A DNA stretch of 64,000 nucleotides from Shewanella sp. GD04112 (GCF_029835735.1 NZ_JAOEAL010000001.1:2976001-3040000), one strand, 5' to 3'. Shown: positions 1 through 9,456, counted from the stretch's first letter. Made by a program: numbers and translations. Notes: generated by a model from the letters alone, not told the origin.

Positions 1-1024
1 CCCGCATGGTTTGCGTCGCATCACCGATAATCAAAGGTTGAATTGCCGTGTCACTTCCTAGGAGTGGAATGTCCGCATCTTGGCACAACTGCTTGAACAA
101 TAAGATATTGCTCTGCAATTTTTGCTTAAGCTCAGGATGGGTCTCAGCGTATCCAACTGCTGCCAAGGCAAGGGCCGCATTGGCGGGCGACAAGGCCGTA
201 GAATAGATATATTCCCGTGCATTGCTGACCAGAAACTCAATCAACTGCCGACTCCCGAGGATTGCAGCGCCCTGACAGCCTAACGCCTTACCAAAGGTCA
301 CAATCTGGATATCGATATGCTTGGAAGCTGGAGTAGACTCAGCTTCAGCACTCACTGCATCTACCACGCCAAAACCATGGGCATCATCGACAATCAACCA
401 AGAATTGTGTGCTCGGCAAAGTACGGATAACGCCGAAATCGGCGCGATATCACCATCCATGCTGAACACACTTTCAGTGATCAAGGCAGAAACAACGTTC
501 TTCGCTAATAGACGCTCGGCACTTTCGGTAGAATTATGCAAAAAGCGCTTAAAATCCGCGCCGCTGTCGCGTAATCCATCGATAATCGATGCATGGACCA
601 GTTTATCGGCCAGTACCACATCCTGCTTATCGAACAAGGTTTTACACAAGGTAGTATTGGCACTAAACCCTGAGCTAAAAAGTAGTGCCGCCTCAAATCC
701 CGTTATCTGGCACAGCTTAGTTTCTAGCGCCAAATGCGCCTCGCTGTAACCCGTCACCAGTGGTGATGCGCCGCTACCCACGCCATATTGCTTAGCGCCA
801 AGGTGCAGCGCCTCGACCAATGCGGGAGCACGGGATAGGCCTAAGTAATCATTACTGCTGAAGTTAAGATAGCGCTGATCCGCTAAGCCAAACTGAGGGC
901 CATCCTCACTGAGTGCTGCCGCGCTCGACAATGCCTGACGCTGCCTAAGCAAACCTTGCTCGGCTAACGCCTGCTGACGGGCGAGGATTTTTGAACTCAG
1001 TTTTGAGGTGAGTGGTGAACTCAT
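1..1024 (-). CDS. bioF: 8-amino-7-oxononanoate synthase, 3' end cut by the window
   Basis: PLP-dependent enzyme that joins pimeloyl-ACP (or -CoA) to L-alanine to make KAPA, the first step of biotin ring assembly, in the cytoplasm. Reading the minus strand from ATG at 1024 gives about 341 of the usual ~385 residues, and the C-terminus runs off base 1. Visible marks are SNDYLGL near residue 50, GSGASPLVTGYSEAH near 80-95, DDAHGFG for the PLP ring aspartate, and TFGKALG, whose K246 is the expected Schiff-base lysine. It lies 220 bp downstream of bioB on the same strand and is probably co-transcribed with it. The Shine-Dalgarno sequence is weak. The family call is firm. Confidence 0.95.
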   Translation of the reverse strand, partial: MSSPLTSKLSSKILARQQALAEQGLLRQRQALSSAAALSEDGPQFGLADQRYLNFSSNDYLGLSRAPALVEALHLGAKQYGVGSGASPLVTGYSEAHLALETKLCQITGFEAALLFSSGFSANTTLCKTLFDKQDVVLADKLVHASIIDGLRDSGADFKRFLHNSTESAERLLAKNVVSALITESVFSMDGDIAPISALSVLCRAHNSWLIVDDAHGFGVVDAVSAEAESTPASKHIDIQIVTFGKALGCQGAAILGSRQLIEFLVSNAREYIYSTALSPANAALALAAVGYAETHPELKQKLQSNILLFKQLCQDADIPLLGSDTAIQPLIIGDATQTMR

Positions 1025-1244
1025 TTTTTCTTACTCAACTTGTCTTGCTCAATTTTTCTTGCTGTGCATTTTACTTTGCTGGCTTACTCGGCGTCTTGAC
1101 TGGTTTTTCGTTCAGTCTCGGCACAACGTCAGCTCAAATGCTCGCTGAGTCTCACCGCCCGCATCATCCTTTGGAACCTGCGCTTCGCCACTTAACGAAA
1201 CGCAAGTCCAACGTAGCAAATTTTACTGTGGCGATAAGCCTTAG

Positions 1245-2297
1245 TTACAGCGCCGCCGCATCGTAAAAAGGTGCCGAGGCTTTATCTTGGTGAGCCGCAG
1301 CTTTGGCTAATACCGCTTGTTCATCATCGATAGTCGCGGCAGCACCCTGCTCAGGGCGTAAACCCAGACGGCGGAACAGGCCCATATCATCACTTTCTTC
1401 AGGGTTTGGCGTAGTCAGTAACTTGCAGCCATAGAAAATCGAGTTCGCGCCCGCAAAGAAACACATAGCTTGCAGTTCGTCAGTCATGTTTTCACGGCCC
1501 GCCGATAAACGTACGCGGGACTTAGGCATTAAAATACGCGCCACGGCGATGGTACGGACAAACTCCAGCGGATCTAAATCATCGAGTTTTTCGAAGGGGG
1601 TGCCCGCCACTTTGACCAACATGTTAATGGGCACTGAATCGGGATGCTGAGGCAAATTAGCTAGTTGTTGCAATAAGCCCGCTCGGTCGGTGGCCTTTTC
1701 GCCCATACCAACAATACCGCCAGAGCAAACTTTCATGCCCGATGCGCGCACGTGGCTTAAGGTATCTAAACGGTTTTGATAGGTACGGGTCGTGATCACA
1801 TCGCCGTAATATTCAGGCGAGGTATCTAAATTGTGGTTGTAGTAATCAAGACCGGCATCGGCCAGCTCATTGGCTTGTTCGGCACTTAACATTCCTAGGG
1901 TCATACAGGTTTCCATGCCGAGGGCTTTGACCTCTTGCACCATTTGCTTGAGGTATGGCATGTCTTTATCTTTCGGGTTACGCCAAGCGGCGCCCATACA
2001 GAAACGTGAAGCGCCCGCGGCTTTAGCACTGCGCGCTTCAGTCAATACGGTTTCCATCGCCAATAGTCGCTCTTTTTCAAGGCCAGTGTCGTAACGCGCA
2101 CTCTGCGGACAATATTTACAATCCTCAGGACAAGCACCGGTTTTGATCGACAGTAATCGGCTGATCTGCACTTCATTAGGATCGTACACTTCACGGTGGA
2201 TACTGTGTGCTTTAAATAATAAGTCATTCATCGGCAGCGCAAATAAGGCTTCGATTTCTTCCCGCTTCCAATCATGACGAACTTGCAACTGCGACAT
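1245..2297 (-). CDS. bioB: Biotin synthase
   Basis: Radical SAM enzyme that inserts sulfur into dethiobiotin, the last step of biotin synthesis. The 350-residue product has full family length. The CxxxCxxC cluster motif is C56, C60 and C63 within GACPEDCKYCPQS. Further conserved cysteines appear in RFCMGAAWR, METCMTLG and KVCSGGIVGMGE, and the arginine in RLSAGREN matches the auxiliary [2Fe-2S] ligand. It is the first gene of the leftward bio unit, divergent from bioA. A sigma70-like promoter overlaps the probable BirA operator upstream, so repression by biotinyl-AMP-loaded BirA is expected. Confidence 0.98.
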   Translation of the reverse strand: MSQLQVRHDWKREEIEALFALPMNDLLFKAHSIHREVYDPNEVQISRLLSIKTGACPEDCKYCPQSARYDTGLEKERLLAMETVLTEARSAKAAGASRFCMGAAWRNPKDKDMPYLKQMVQEVKALGMETCMTLGMLSAEQANELADAGLDYYNHNLDTSPEYYGDVITTRTYQNRLDTLSHVRASGMKVCSGGIVGMGEKATDRAGLLQQLANLPQHPDSVPINMLVKVAGTPFEKLDDLDPLEFVRTIAVARILMPKSRVRLSAGRENMTDELQAMCFFAGANSIFYGCKLLTTPNPEESDDMGLFRRLGLRPEQGAAATIDDEQAVLAKAAAHQDKASAPFYDAAAL

Positions 2298-2332
2298 TGA
2301 ACACCCTTTTATTTTTGTATTTTACCTTGGCT

Positions 2333-2360
2333 AGGATAACCTCAGCCCTTAAACTGTCAA
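2333..2360 (-). promoter_or_regulatory. Probable bioB promoter
   Basis: On the minus strand TTGACA (2360-2355) is followed after 16 bases by TATCCT (2338-2333). The perfect -35 hexamer overlaps the left arm of the candidate BirA operator, so repressor binding would block RNA polymerase. Confidence 0.6.
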
Positions 2361-2386
2361 CGCCAACCAGTGATACAGGTTTACCA
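2354..2386. promoter_or_regulatory. Probable BirA (biotin repressor) operator
   Basis: An interrupted inverted repeat in the bioB/bioA divergent region. The left arm CTGTCAACG (2354-2362) and right arm GGTTTACCA (2378-2386) are separated by 15 bases. The known bacterial BirA consensus is TTGTAAACC, about 14-16 bases, then GGTTTACAA. The right arm matches 8 of 9 positions and the left 6 of 9. Its place between the divergent biotin genes fits control of both. Confidence 0.65.
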
Positions 2387-2419
2387 CTGATTAATTTTCA
2401 ATCAACACTGTGAGCTTTT

Positions 2420-3778
2420 ATGCGCAATTTACTCGATTTTGATTTTGATAGCGCCCATATTTGGCATCCTTATACCTCCATGACCCGCGCACTTCCTGTT
2501 TTTGGGGTACACAGTGCCCAAGGCTGCGAGCTGGAATTGGTCGATGGCCGTAAGCTTATCGATGGCACCAGCTCTTGGTGGGCCTGCGTACATGGCTACG
2601 GGCACCCGGCGATATTAACGGCGATGGAGCGGCAACTGCACCAACTTAGCCATGTGATGTTTGGCGGCATTACCCACGAGCCAGCCATTACACTCTGCAA
2701 AAAACTGCTGGCGATGACCTGCGAGCCCCTCACTAAAGTCTTTCTCTGCGACTCAGGCTCAATTGCCGTCGAAGTCGCCATCAAAATGGCGCTGCAATAT
2801 TGGCAGGGGCAAGATTTGCCTTCAGCGCAAAAGGCCCAAAAACAGCGCATTCTTACGGTGAAGAAGGGTTACCATGGCGATACTTTTGCCGCCATGAGTG
2901 TCTGCGATCCCGAAGGTGGCATGCATACCATGTTTGGCGAGGCCGTAACGAAACAGTGTTTTGTCGATGCGCCGCAAACGCCCTTCGGTGAGCCATTACA
3001 CCAAGATGATTTAGCGCCAATGCAGCGTATTTTACGCGAGCAACATCAAGACATTGCCGCCGTGATTATCGAGCCGATTATGCAGGGTGCAGGGGGAATG
3101 CGCTTCTACAGCAGCGAGTATTTACGCAGCCTGCGCGCCCTGTGTGATGAATATAATGTGCTGCTTATCCTCGATGAAATTGCTACGGGTTTTGGCCGAA
3201 CCGGTAAGTTATTTGCCTATGAACATGCTGACATCACGCCCGACATACTCTGCCTAGGCAAAGCGTTAACGGGCGGTTATATCAGCCTTGCCGCCACCTT
3301 ATGCACGGATAACGTCGCCCAAGGCATTAGCCAATCGCCCGCTGGTGTCTTTATGCATGGTCCCACATTTATGGGCAATCCCCTCGCCTGCGCCGCCGCC
3401 TGCGCCAGCTTAGATTTAATCAATCAGCAGGAGTGGCCTGCACAGGTTGCCGCCATCGAGCAGCAAATGCGGCGTGAGCTTGACGATGCCATTGATATTC
3501 CCAGCGTGAAAGAGGTGCGCGTGCTCGGCGCGGTTGGCGTGCTCGAAATGCACCAAGCGGTCAATACCGCGGCGCTGCAGCAGCAATTTGTCGACTTAGG
3601 CGTATGGGTGCGTCCTTTTGCCAACCTGATTTATATTATGCCGCCCTATGTGATAAGCCCTGCGCAGCTGACACAACTGACTCGGGCGATGAAGCAAGTG
3701 GCGGCAACGATTGCCCCGCCCCATGCCAATCAAAGCGAGGCTCTGGTGAAAGAGAGCATCACTATCAGTCACGGCTAA
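2420..3778 (+). CDS. bioA: Adenosylmethionine-8-amino-7-oxononanoate aminotransferase (DAPA synthase)
   Basis: Class III PLP aminotransferase that converts KAPA to 7,8-diaminopelargonic acid using S-adenosylmethionine as amino donor, between BioF and BioD. The 452-residue protein shows the N-terminal HIWHPYTSM segment typical of BioA, SSWWACVHGYGHP near residue 52, the cofactor-site LDEIATGFGRTG motif, and K281 in CLGKALTGGY as the PLP lysine. It ends in a longer tail (~25 residues) than the E. coli enzyme. It is transcribed away from bioB and bioF across the BirA-type operator. No strong terminator follows directly. Confidence 0.97.
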   Translation: MRNLLDFDFDSAHIWHPYTSMTRALPVFGVHSAQGCELELVDGRKLIDGTSSWWACVHGYGHPAILTAMERQLHQLSHVMFGGITHEPAITLCKKLLAMTCEPLTKVFLCDSGSIAVEVAIKMALQYWQGQDLPSAQKAQKQRILTVKKGYHGDTFAAMSVCDPEGGMHTMFGEAVTKQCFVDAPQTPFGEPLHQDDLAPMQRILREQHQDIAAVIIEPIMQGAGGMRFYSSEYLRSLRALCDEYNVLLILDEIATGFGRTGKLFAYEHADITPDILCLGKALTGGYISLAATLCTDNVAQGISQSPAGVFMHGPTFMGNPLACAAACASLDLINQQEWPAQVAAIEQQMRRELDDAIDIPSVKEVRVLGAVGVLEMHQAVNTAALQQQFVDLGVWVRPFANLIYIMPPYVISPAQLTQLTRAMKQVAATIAPPHANQSEALVKESITISHG

Positions 3779-4242
3779 GGTTGTTCAATCACAATGCACT
3801 CGTGATGCAAACTCTGCACGTCTTAGCTTGGCCCCATTTAAACTCAGCCAAATATCAGTTCAACCGAGTGAGTAACACTCGGCTGGACTGTTTCTCTAAG
3901 GCCTCTGACTTTGGCTTTGCGATCCTAACCCTACTCACTCAACTGGCTCACTCAATCTGCTCACTCAACCGGCTCAGAATTGAGTTATCTTTTGTACTCT
4001 TAATGTGGTTCACCTTACTTTGAGTGAAAGACGTCACATAAAAACGCTTTAGATAACCTCGTTCACAAATTGCATAAAATCTCACTATTTTCACATTTAT
4101 TTAGCAAGTTAACTGGAAAATTAGTTAAAGCCAGTAATGCTTAATAACACTGACTTCCACATAAGTACGTTTCATAAGCAGCCGCTAAAAACCTAGGCAA
4201 AAAGGATAGCTTAGTGAGCGTTACCAAGAAAAAGGAGCTTTT
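3779..4242. other. Intergenic region between bioA and the chemotaxis gene
   Basis: No credible gene is visible. An open frame reaching 4023 is out of frame with bioA and lacks its own ribosome-binding site. The stretch holds a small hairpin at 3864-3882 and three near-identical CTCACTCAA elements at about 3931-3972. The last 200 bases are AT-rich and probably contain the chemotaxis gene promoter, but no clear hexamer pair stands out. Confidence 0.5.
3864..3882. terminator. Weak hairpin downstream of bioA
   Basis: CCGAGTG and CACTCGG form a perfect 7-bp stem around AGTAA, about 85 bases after the bioA stop. No T-run follows, so this is at best a weak or Rho-assisted terminator. Confidence 0.3.
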
Positions 4243-5844
4243 ATGTTTAAACTCGCCGACATTCCCGTCAGCCGAAAACTCGCGCTACAACTTATCACAG
4301 CCCTTATCGGCGCCTTAATTCTTCTCACCCTTTCTGTCACTACCTTAAAAAGCAATTTGATGGCAGAACGTGAAGCCAGACTCAACGCTGTGCTCAGCTT
4401 AGCCCTCAGTCGCATTCAAGCTTTACAACAAAACTTACCCCTAGAGCAGGCTCAACAAGCCGCAAAAGAGATGCTTAACAATATGCGGTTCGACGGTGAC
4501 AACTACCTGTTTGTAATTGATGAAACACGCCACATCATAGTTCATCCCGTTAAACCCGAGTTAGTCAGCCAGCAAATGGGCAACACTGGCGCTGAGCAGT
4601 ATTGGTTTAACATGGTCGAGTTAGGGCGCAATGGTCAGCAAGGTGTCTTGCAATATCCTTGGGTAACAGGCAATGGCAAAAAAGCCCAGAAAATGTCCTT
4701 AGTGATGGGGTTTAAACCCTGGGGCTGGATTTTAGGCTCGGGGATTTTACTGCAAGACATTGAAAACACGATTTGGCATGAATATGTGCTAATGGGCGGC
4801 ACTACACTTATTCTCATTCTGCTGATGGCGGCACTGGGCTACATCATCAGTCGCTCGATTGTTCAACCCTTAGAGCAAGTGAACAACGCGATGCAAATCA
4901 TCGCCACTGGCAACCTTACGCCGCAGCTTGCGGTCACTGGCAAAGATGAACTTGCAACCCTAGCGCACAATATCAATCAGAGCATGACAAGCATTCGAAC
5001 GGCACTGGCAGAGGCTAACCACAGCGCCGACAACGTCTCACAAGCCGCTTCACGTATCGCATCAACCGCCGAAGAAACCAATCAAGCGGTAAACAACCAG
5101 CGGGATCAACTCGCCCAGTTAGCCACGGCGATGAACGAAATGAGCGCCACCATTGCCGATGTGGCCAATAATGCCGAAAGTACCGCGAAAGACACCAAAG
5201 AAGCCACCCGCGAAGCCGGACTTGGCGATAAAGACGTGCACGCCAGCGTTGATGGTATCCATGCGCTTGCCAAAGAAGTGGAGCAAGCAACGCAGCAAGT
5301 GAACAAGCTAAAAGAAGAAATCATGCAGATCAGTGAAGTGACGGCGGTGATCAGTGGCATTTCGGATCAAACCAATTTATTGGCATTAAACGCCGCCATT
5401 GAAGCGGCGCGTGCCGGTGAGCAGGGCCGAGGTTTTGCCGTGGTGGCCGATGAAGTGCGGCAATTAGCCAGCAGAACGAGGCAATCCACAGAGGAAATTC
5501 AAAACACCATTTCCCTATTACAACAACGTGCTGTCAGTGCCGCCAATGCGATGGATACGAGCCGCGATCTGGCTGAAAAGAGCGTTGACCAGTCCACAAA
5601 GGCAGGCAACGATTTATCCCTCATTGTGACCCATATTAAGCACGTGAGTGATATGGCCACCCAGATTGCAACCGCGGCCGAAGAGCAAAGCGCGGTGGCA
5701 GAAGAAATGAACCGTAACGTCTGCGGGATTAATAGTTCGGCGCTTGAAGTGTCTGAATCAGCCACCTATCTTGCTCAAGAAAGCGAAAGCCTCGCCGAGC
5801 TATCGCTTAATCTCAATACCAAACTGGCGGCGTTTAAGCTCTAA
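4243..5844 (+). CDS. Methyl-accepting chemotaxis protein with single Cache sensor
   Basis: A 533-residue transducer that would sense a periplasmic ligand and control CheA/CheW. A membrane segment at about 12-33 is followed by a periplasmic single-Cache-type domain (about 38-178, with the YLFVIDETRHIIVHP and WGWILGSGI signatures). A second membrane segment (about 183-205), HAMP (about 206-258) and a coiled-coil signalling domain come next. The highly conserved hairpin tip is clear: SDQTNLLALNAAIEAARAGE followed by RGFAVVADEVR. The ATG at 4243 has a good AAGGAG ribosome site. There is no C-terminal CheR-docking pentapeptide. The ligand cannot be told from sequence. Confidence 0.95.
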   Translation: MFKLADIPVSRKLALQLITALIGALILLTLSVTTLKSNLMAEREARLNAVLSLALSRIQALQQNLPLEQAQQAAKEMLNNMRFDGDNYLFVIDETRHIIVHPVKPELVSQQMGNTGAEQYWFNMVELGRNGQQGVLQYPWVTGNGKKAQKMSLVMGFKPWGWILGSGILLQDIENTIWHEYVLMGGTTLILILLMAALGYIISRSIVQPLEQVNNAMQIIATGNLTPQLAVTGKDELATLAHNINQSMTSIRTALAEANHSADNVSQAASRIASTAEETNQAVNNQRDQLAQLATAMNEMSATIADVANNAESTAKDTKEATREAGLGDKDVHASVDGIHALAKEVEQATQQVNKLKEEIMQISEVTAVISGISDQTNLLALNAAIEAARAGEQGRGFAVVADEVRQLASRTRQSTEEIQNTISLLQQRAVSAANAMDTSRDLAEKSVDQSTKAGNDLSLIVTHIKHVSDMATQIATAAEEQSAVAEEMNRNVCGINSSALEVSESATYLAQESESLAELSLNLNTKLAAFKL

Positions 5845-5873
5845 ATCAGAGTGATATCAGAGTGAATTCAATA

Positions 5874-5905
5874 GGAGCCAACATCCTGATGTTGGCTCCT
5901 TCTTT
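5874..5905. terminator. Terminator between convergent MCP and crbS genes
   Basis: GGAGCCAACATC (5874-5885) pairs perfectly with GATGTTGGCTCC (5888-5899) and is followed by TTCTTT on the plus strand. It ends the chemotaxis transcript and sits right at the 3' end of the converging kinase gene. Confidence 0.8.
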
Positions 5906-8900
5906 AACGACTCGCCTTGACTAGGCTCGAAATCAATGCCCGCAGCGCCGCGGGTTTAATCATTTTCGCCATATAGTGGTAACCGCGGCGCTGCACATCT
6001 TCCACCAGCTCTTTGCGAGTATTGGCCGTGATTAAAATTCCCGGTAACTCTTTTCCATAGAGCGCGCGGATCCCGTCCATCGCATCGACACCATTTTGGC
6101 CATCGTCCAAGTGGAAATCCGCTAAAACAATATCCGGTGCCACCCCTTTTAGGCCTAACTTTATGCGTGCATCGGCTAAATCCTTGGCACAAATCACCTC
6201 ACACTGCCAACGGCTCAGTAGACTCTCAAGCCCTGCCAAAATGGCCTCTTCGTTGTCGATACACAGCACTTTAATGCCAGACAAAGGTTGCAATAGCGAT
6301 GGCAAGGCCTTCACCTGCGGCTGACGCACGGTTTCCCCTAAAGGCACACTAATAGAGAACACTGAACCACGTCCAAGCTGTGAGGACACTTGAATACTGT
6401 GGTTTAGTACCCGACTGATCCTATCGGCAATCGCCAACCCAAGGCCAAGGCCGCTAACGCTCTTACTACGAGGATTATTTAAGCGCTTAAACTCTTTGAA
6501 GATTTCACGGGTTTCATGCTCATCAATCCCGCAGCCCGTATCCAATACTTGGATCTCTAACTCACTGCCGCGATGGCGGCAGCCAAACAGCACTCGTCCA
6601 CCTCGGGCATAACGATAAGCATTGGTTAAGAAGTTTTGCAGCACGCGCCGCAGTAGCGAAGGATCTGAGTTGACCGTCGCACTACAGGGGATCATCTTAA
6701 AACGAATTTGATTGTCCGCCGCCATCGCCTCAAATTCGACCGACAGACCATTGAGCAGCTCAGATATGGCAAATTCCCGCCGATTGACCTCCACCATGCC
6801 GGAATCGAGCTTCGAAATATCCAATAAGTCGGTGAGCAACTCGCCCGCTGTTTTGAGCGAGCTATTCACATGGGATAGGGTCGTGCGCGCCTCGCGGTCC
6901 AAATTAGGGTATTGGGACAAGGACGCGGTAAACAATCTCGCCGCATTCAGGGGTTGCATTAAGTCGTGCCCTACCGCCGCTAAGAAGCGACTCTTAGAAG
7001 CGTTCGCCATTTCTTCCTGCGCTTTGGCCTCAAGCAACTCACTGTTTAGCATGGCTAATTCGTAGGTACGCTCTTTGACGCGTGACTCGAGGGTTTCATT
7101 GGCCTCAAGTAAAGCCCGTTCCTGTTCACGGTATTGAGTAATGTCGGTAAAGGTCATCACAAAGCCACCATCTGGCATGGGATTGCCTTGAATTTTAATC
7201 ACTTTGCCGTCTTTACGTTGCCGCTCTGAGGTATGCGGCGTGCCATTACGCATATGCTGCACACGTTTTTCGACCTGCGACTCGATATCCCCCTCACCGC
7301 AATATCCCCGCGCCGCGTTAAAGCGGATCACTTCACCAATCGGCATACCTTGCTGCAAGAATCCTTCCGGATATTGATACAGCTCGACGTATTTGTAGTT
7401 CCATGCCACCAAGTTGAGGTCGCTGTCGATAACGCTCATCCCTTCATAGGCATGCTCGATAGCCCCGCGCAGCATATCTTGGCTGAGCATGATTTTGGAT
7501 GAGGCTTCATCGACAAGGCTAAAGACCTCATCGAGCGCCAAGTCGCGCCCCTGTAAAACCGAGTCCATTACCAAGGAGGCACTGGAAGCGCCAAGTACAC
7601 CGGCGAGTAAGCGTTCGGTGTGGGCGATAAGCTCAGGGGTTGCGGCCTTGTGCCAGCTGTCACTCTTAACCGCCTCGGTGGAGAATCGGCTAAAGCTTTC
7701 ATAGGCGCGGGTTGGGCTCACAAAGCGACTGGCTAAGATCAGCAAGTCCTGCTGGGAAATAGGGCCATTTTTCTTATTGGCATTATTTTTAAGCTTACCC
7801 GGGCTGACAAAGGCGCTGGCTTGAATACGCTCGGCCACCCCCGCCCTAAACCAAATCGAGCCTAAGATATAGCAGGCAATATTAGCGAACAAGGCTGTGA
7901 GGGCATCACGCACATTGGGAGTAATGGCATCTAACAGGTCGATATTACTCGACAATAAGGTCGCCACATTTTGGCCGTCATTCATGCCGCTCAGCATGAT
8001 GTAAAACCACAGGCTAAAGCCCACACTTAAGCCTAAAAACACCCCAGCACGATTACCGTGCTTCCAATAGAGACCTCCCACCAGCGCGGGAGCCAGCTGG
8101 GCAAACGCCCCAAAGGATAACATCCCAAGGTGCGACAAGGAGTCACTGTCGGCGAGCGCCAGATAACTGCCATACCCCAGACCGAGGATGATGACGATGG
8201 CAAGGCGGCGTGCATTTAACAGCATCTGCGAAAACTGACTGAAATTCTTCTCACGGATATTGCCCGTGCGCAGCATCACTGGCACCAGCCACTCGTTACT
8301 CACCATCACGCTTATTGTCACGACCGCCACAATCACCATGCCAGTTGCCGCTGATAAAGTGCCTAACAACGCAATCACGGCGAGCAGTGGATGATCTAAC
8401 GCAAGCGGTAAATTGATCACATAAGTGTCTGCGGCAACGCTATCGCCGAGGATGACTTTACCCGCTAGGGCCAGTGGCCCAACGAATAAGCCAAACAAGG
8501 CCAAATACAACGGGAATAACCAGCGCCCCTTGGACAACACCGACTCATCGGCACACTCCACCACCATCACGTGGAATTGCCGTGGCATACATAAAAACGC
8601 CGCCATGCCGACGAGCAGCTCAGGCATTAAGGCTTCGATGCGAGGATTTGGGTAATTAATTAAGGCTTTTTCACTCGCCTGCTGCCAGATATCACCAAAA
8701 CCATCGAACACCCCAAAGCTAATCACAATCCCCACCAGCAAAAATGCCGCCAGTTTGACTAGCGATTCAAAGGCAATCGCCAGCATCATGCCGGGGTTAT
8801 GCTCGGTGGCATCGAGCTTACGCGTTCCAAATAGAATGGCAAAAATCGCCAGCAATGCTGTGATAAGTAAAGGGATAGTAATGCCGTTTAAAGGATCGTC

Positions 8901-9344
8901 TGCTGGCTGAAACAAATTAAGGCTAAATACCATCGCCTTAAGTTGCAGGGCAATGTAGGGCATGATGCCAAATAGCGCGATGAGGGTAACAATGGCCGCC
9001 AAGGTTTGTGACTTACCGTAACGGGCGGCGATAAAGTCGGCGACCGAGGTAATATTTTGCGCCTTGGACACGAGGACCATCTTGCGCAGCATGCCAAAAC
9101 CTAAGGTGAAAATAATGATAGGACCGATAAAAATCGGGATGAAGGACCAAAAATCATTAGCCGACTGCCCTACCGTGCCTAAAAAGCTCCAGGAAGAACA
9201 ATAAACCGCCAGACTTAAGCCATAAATGCCAACCTGCAGCTTCTTGGTCACGCCGCTAAACCAACGCTCCGCGCCCCAGGCTAAAAGGAATAAAAGTGAG
9301 ACATAACAAATAGCAATAACGGCGACGACTAAGGTTAGATTCAT
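5904..9344 (-). CDS. crbS: Sodium:solute symporter-fused hybrid sensor histidine kinase, CrbS type
   Basis: A 1146-residue protein that joins a transporter to a kinase. Residues ~1-500 are a multi-pass SLC5/SSS domain, ~530-595 a STAC-like linker and ~625-745 a PAS domain. HisKA has H793 in VGHDLMQPLNA, and HATPase has N904/N908 in LQNFLTNAYRYA plus DTGCGID and GLGLGLA. A C-terminal receiver has D1076 in LADFHLDD. ATG at 9344 is chosen because it opens directly with a membrane helix (MNLTLVVAV); an upstream in-frame extension to 9479 would overlap the acs promoter. CrbS/CrbR (MxtR/ErdR) systems activate acs in Vibrio and Pseudomonas, and acs is the divergent neighbour here. The partner regulator is not in the window. 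Confidence 0.88.
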   Translation of the reverse strand: MNLTLVVAVIAICYVSLLFLLAWGAERWFSGVTKKLQVGIYGLSLAVYCSSWSFLGTVGQSANDFWSFIPIFIGPIIIFTLGFGMLRKMVLVSKAQNITSVADFIAARYGKSQTLAAIVTLIALFGIMPYIALQLKAMVFSLNLFQPADDPLNGITIPLLITALLAIFAILFGTRKLDATEHNPGMMLAIAFESLVKLAAFLLVGIVISFGVFDGFGDIWQQASEKALINYPNPRIEALMPELLVGMAAFLCMPRQFHVMVVECADESVLSKGRWLFPLYLALFGLFVGPLALAGKVILGDSVAADTYVINLPLALDHPLLAVIALLGTLSAATGMVIVAVVTISVMVSNEWLVPVMLRTGNIREKNFSQFSQMLLNARRLAIVIILGLGYGSYLALADSDSLSHLGMLSFGAFAQLAPALVGGLYWKHGNRAGVFLGLSVGFSLWFYIMLSGMNDGQNVATLLSSNIDLLDAITPNVRDALTALFANIACYILGSIWFRAGVAERIQASAFVSPGKLKNNANKKNGPISQQDLLILASRFVSPTRAYESFSRFSTEAVKSDSWHKAATPELIAHTERLLAGVLGASSASLVMDSVLQGRDLALDEVFSLVDEASSKIMLSQDMLRGAIEHAYEGMSVIDSDLNLVAWNYKYVELYQYPEGFLQQGMPIGEVIRFNAARGYCGEGDIESQVEKRVQHMRNGTPHTSERQRKDGKVIKIQGNPMPDGGFVMTFTDITQYREQERALLEANETLESRVKERTYELAMLNSELLEAKAQEEMANASKSRFLAAVGHDLMQPLNAARLFTASLSQYPNLDREARTTLSHVNSSLKTAGELLTDLLDISKLDSGMVEVNRREFAISELLNGLSVEFEAMAADNQIRFKMIPCSATVNSDPSLLRRVLQNFLTNAYRYARGGRVLFGCRHRGSELEIQVLDTGCGIDEHETREIFKEFKRLNNPRSKSVSGLGLGLAIADRISRVLNHSIQVSSQLGRGSVFSISVPLGETVRQPQVKALPSLLQPLSGIKVLCIDNEEAILAGLESLLSRWQCEVICAKDLADARIKLGLKGVAPDIVLADFHLDDGQNGVDAMDGIRALYGKELPGILITANTRKELVEDVQRRGYHYMAKMIKPAALRALISSLVKASR

Positions 9345-9442
9345 ATTTTTGCTCTTTTTTCCATTATTGTGCGATAAATAATGGCTGAAATCTAGCCAGA
9401 TTTTCGAATGCAACAGCCTAAATATAAAGGAAATTTTAAAAC

Positions 9443-9456
9443 TAGACCAAGGTCTA
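9443..9456. promoter_or_regulatory. Perfect palindrome upstream of acs, candidate activator site
   Basis: TAGACCAAGGTCTA is a perfect 14-bp palindrome between the divergent crbS and acs genes. A -10-like CATACT lies at 9482-9487 with no good -35, which would put the palindrome centre near -44 from a start around 9494, typical for an activator site. Binding by a CrbR-like regulator is inference. Confidence 0.5.

Noticed and set aside
1012..1266. 84-residue plus-strand frame between bioF and bioB
   Set aside because: It overlaps both flanking genes on the other strand, has no ribosome site and no recognisable domain.
3604..4023. 139-residue frame overlapping the end of bioA
   Set aside because: It is out of frame with bioA, has no ribosome site and has biased composition in its downstream part.
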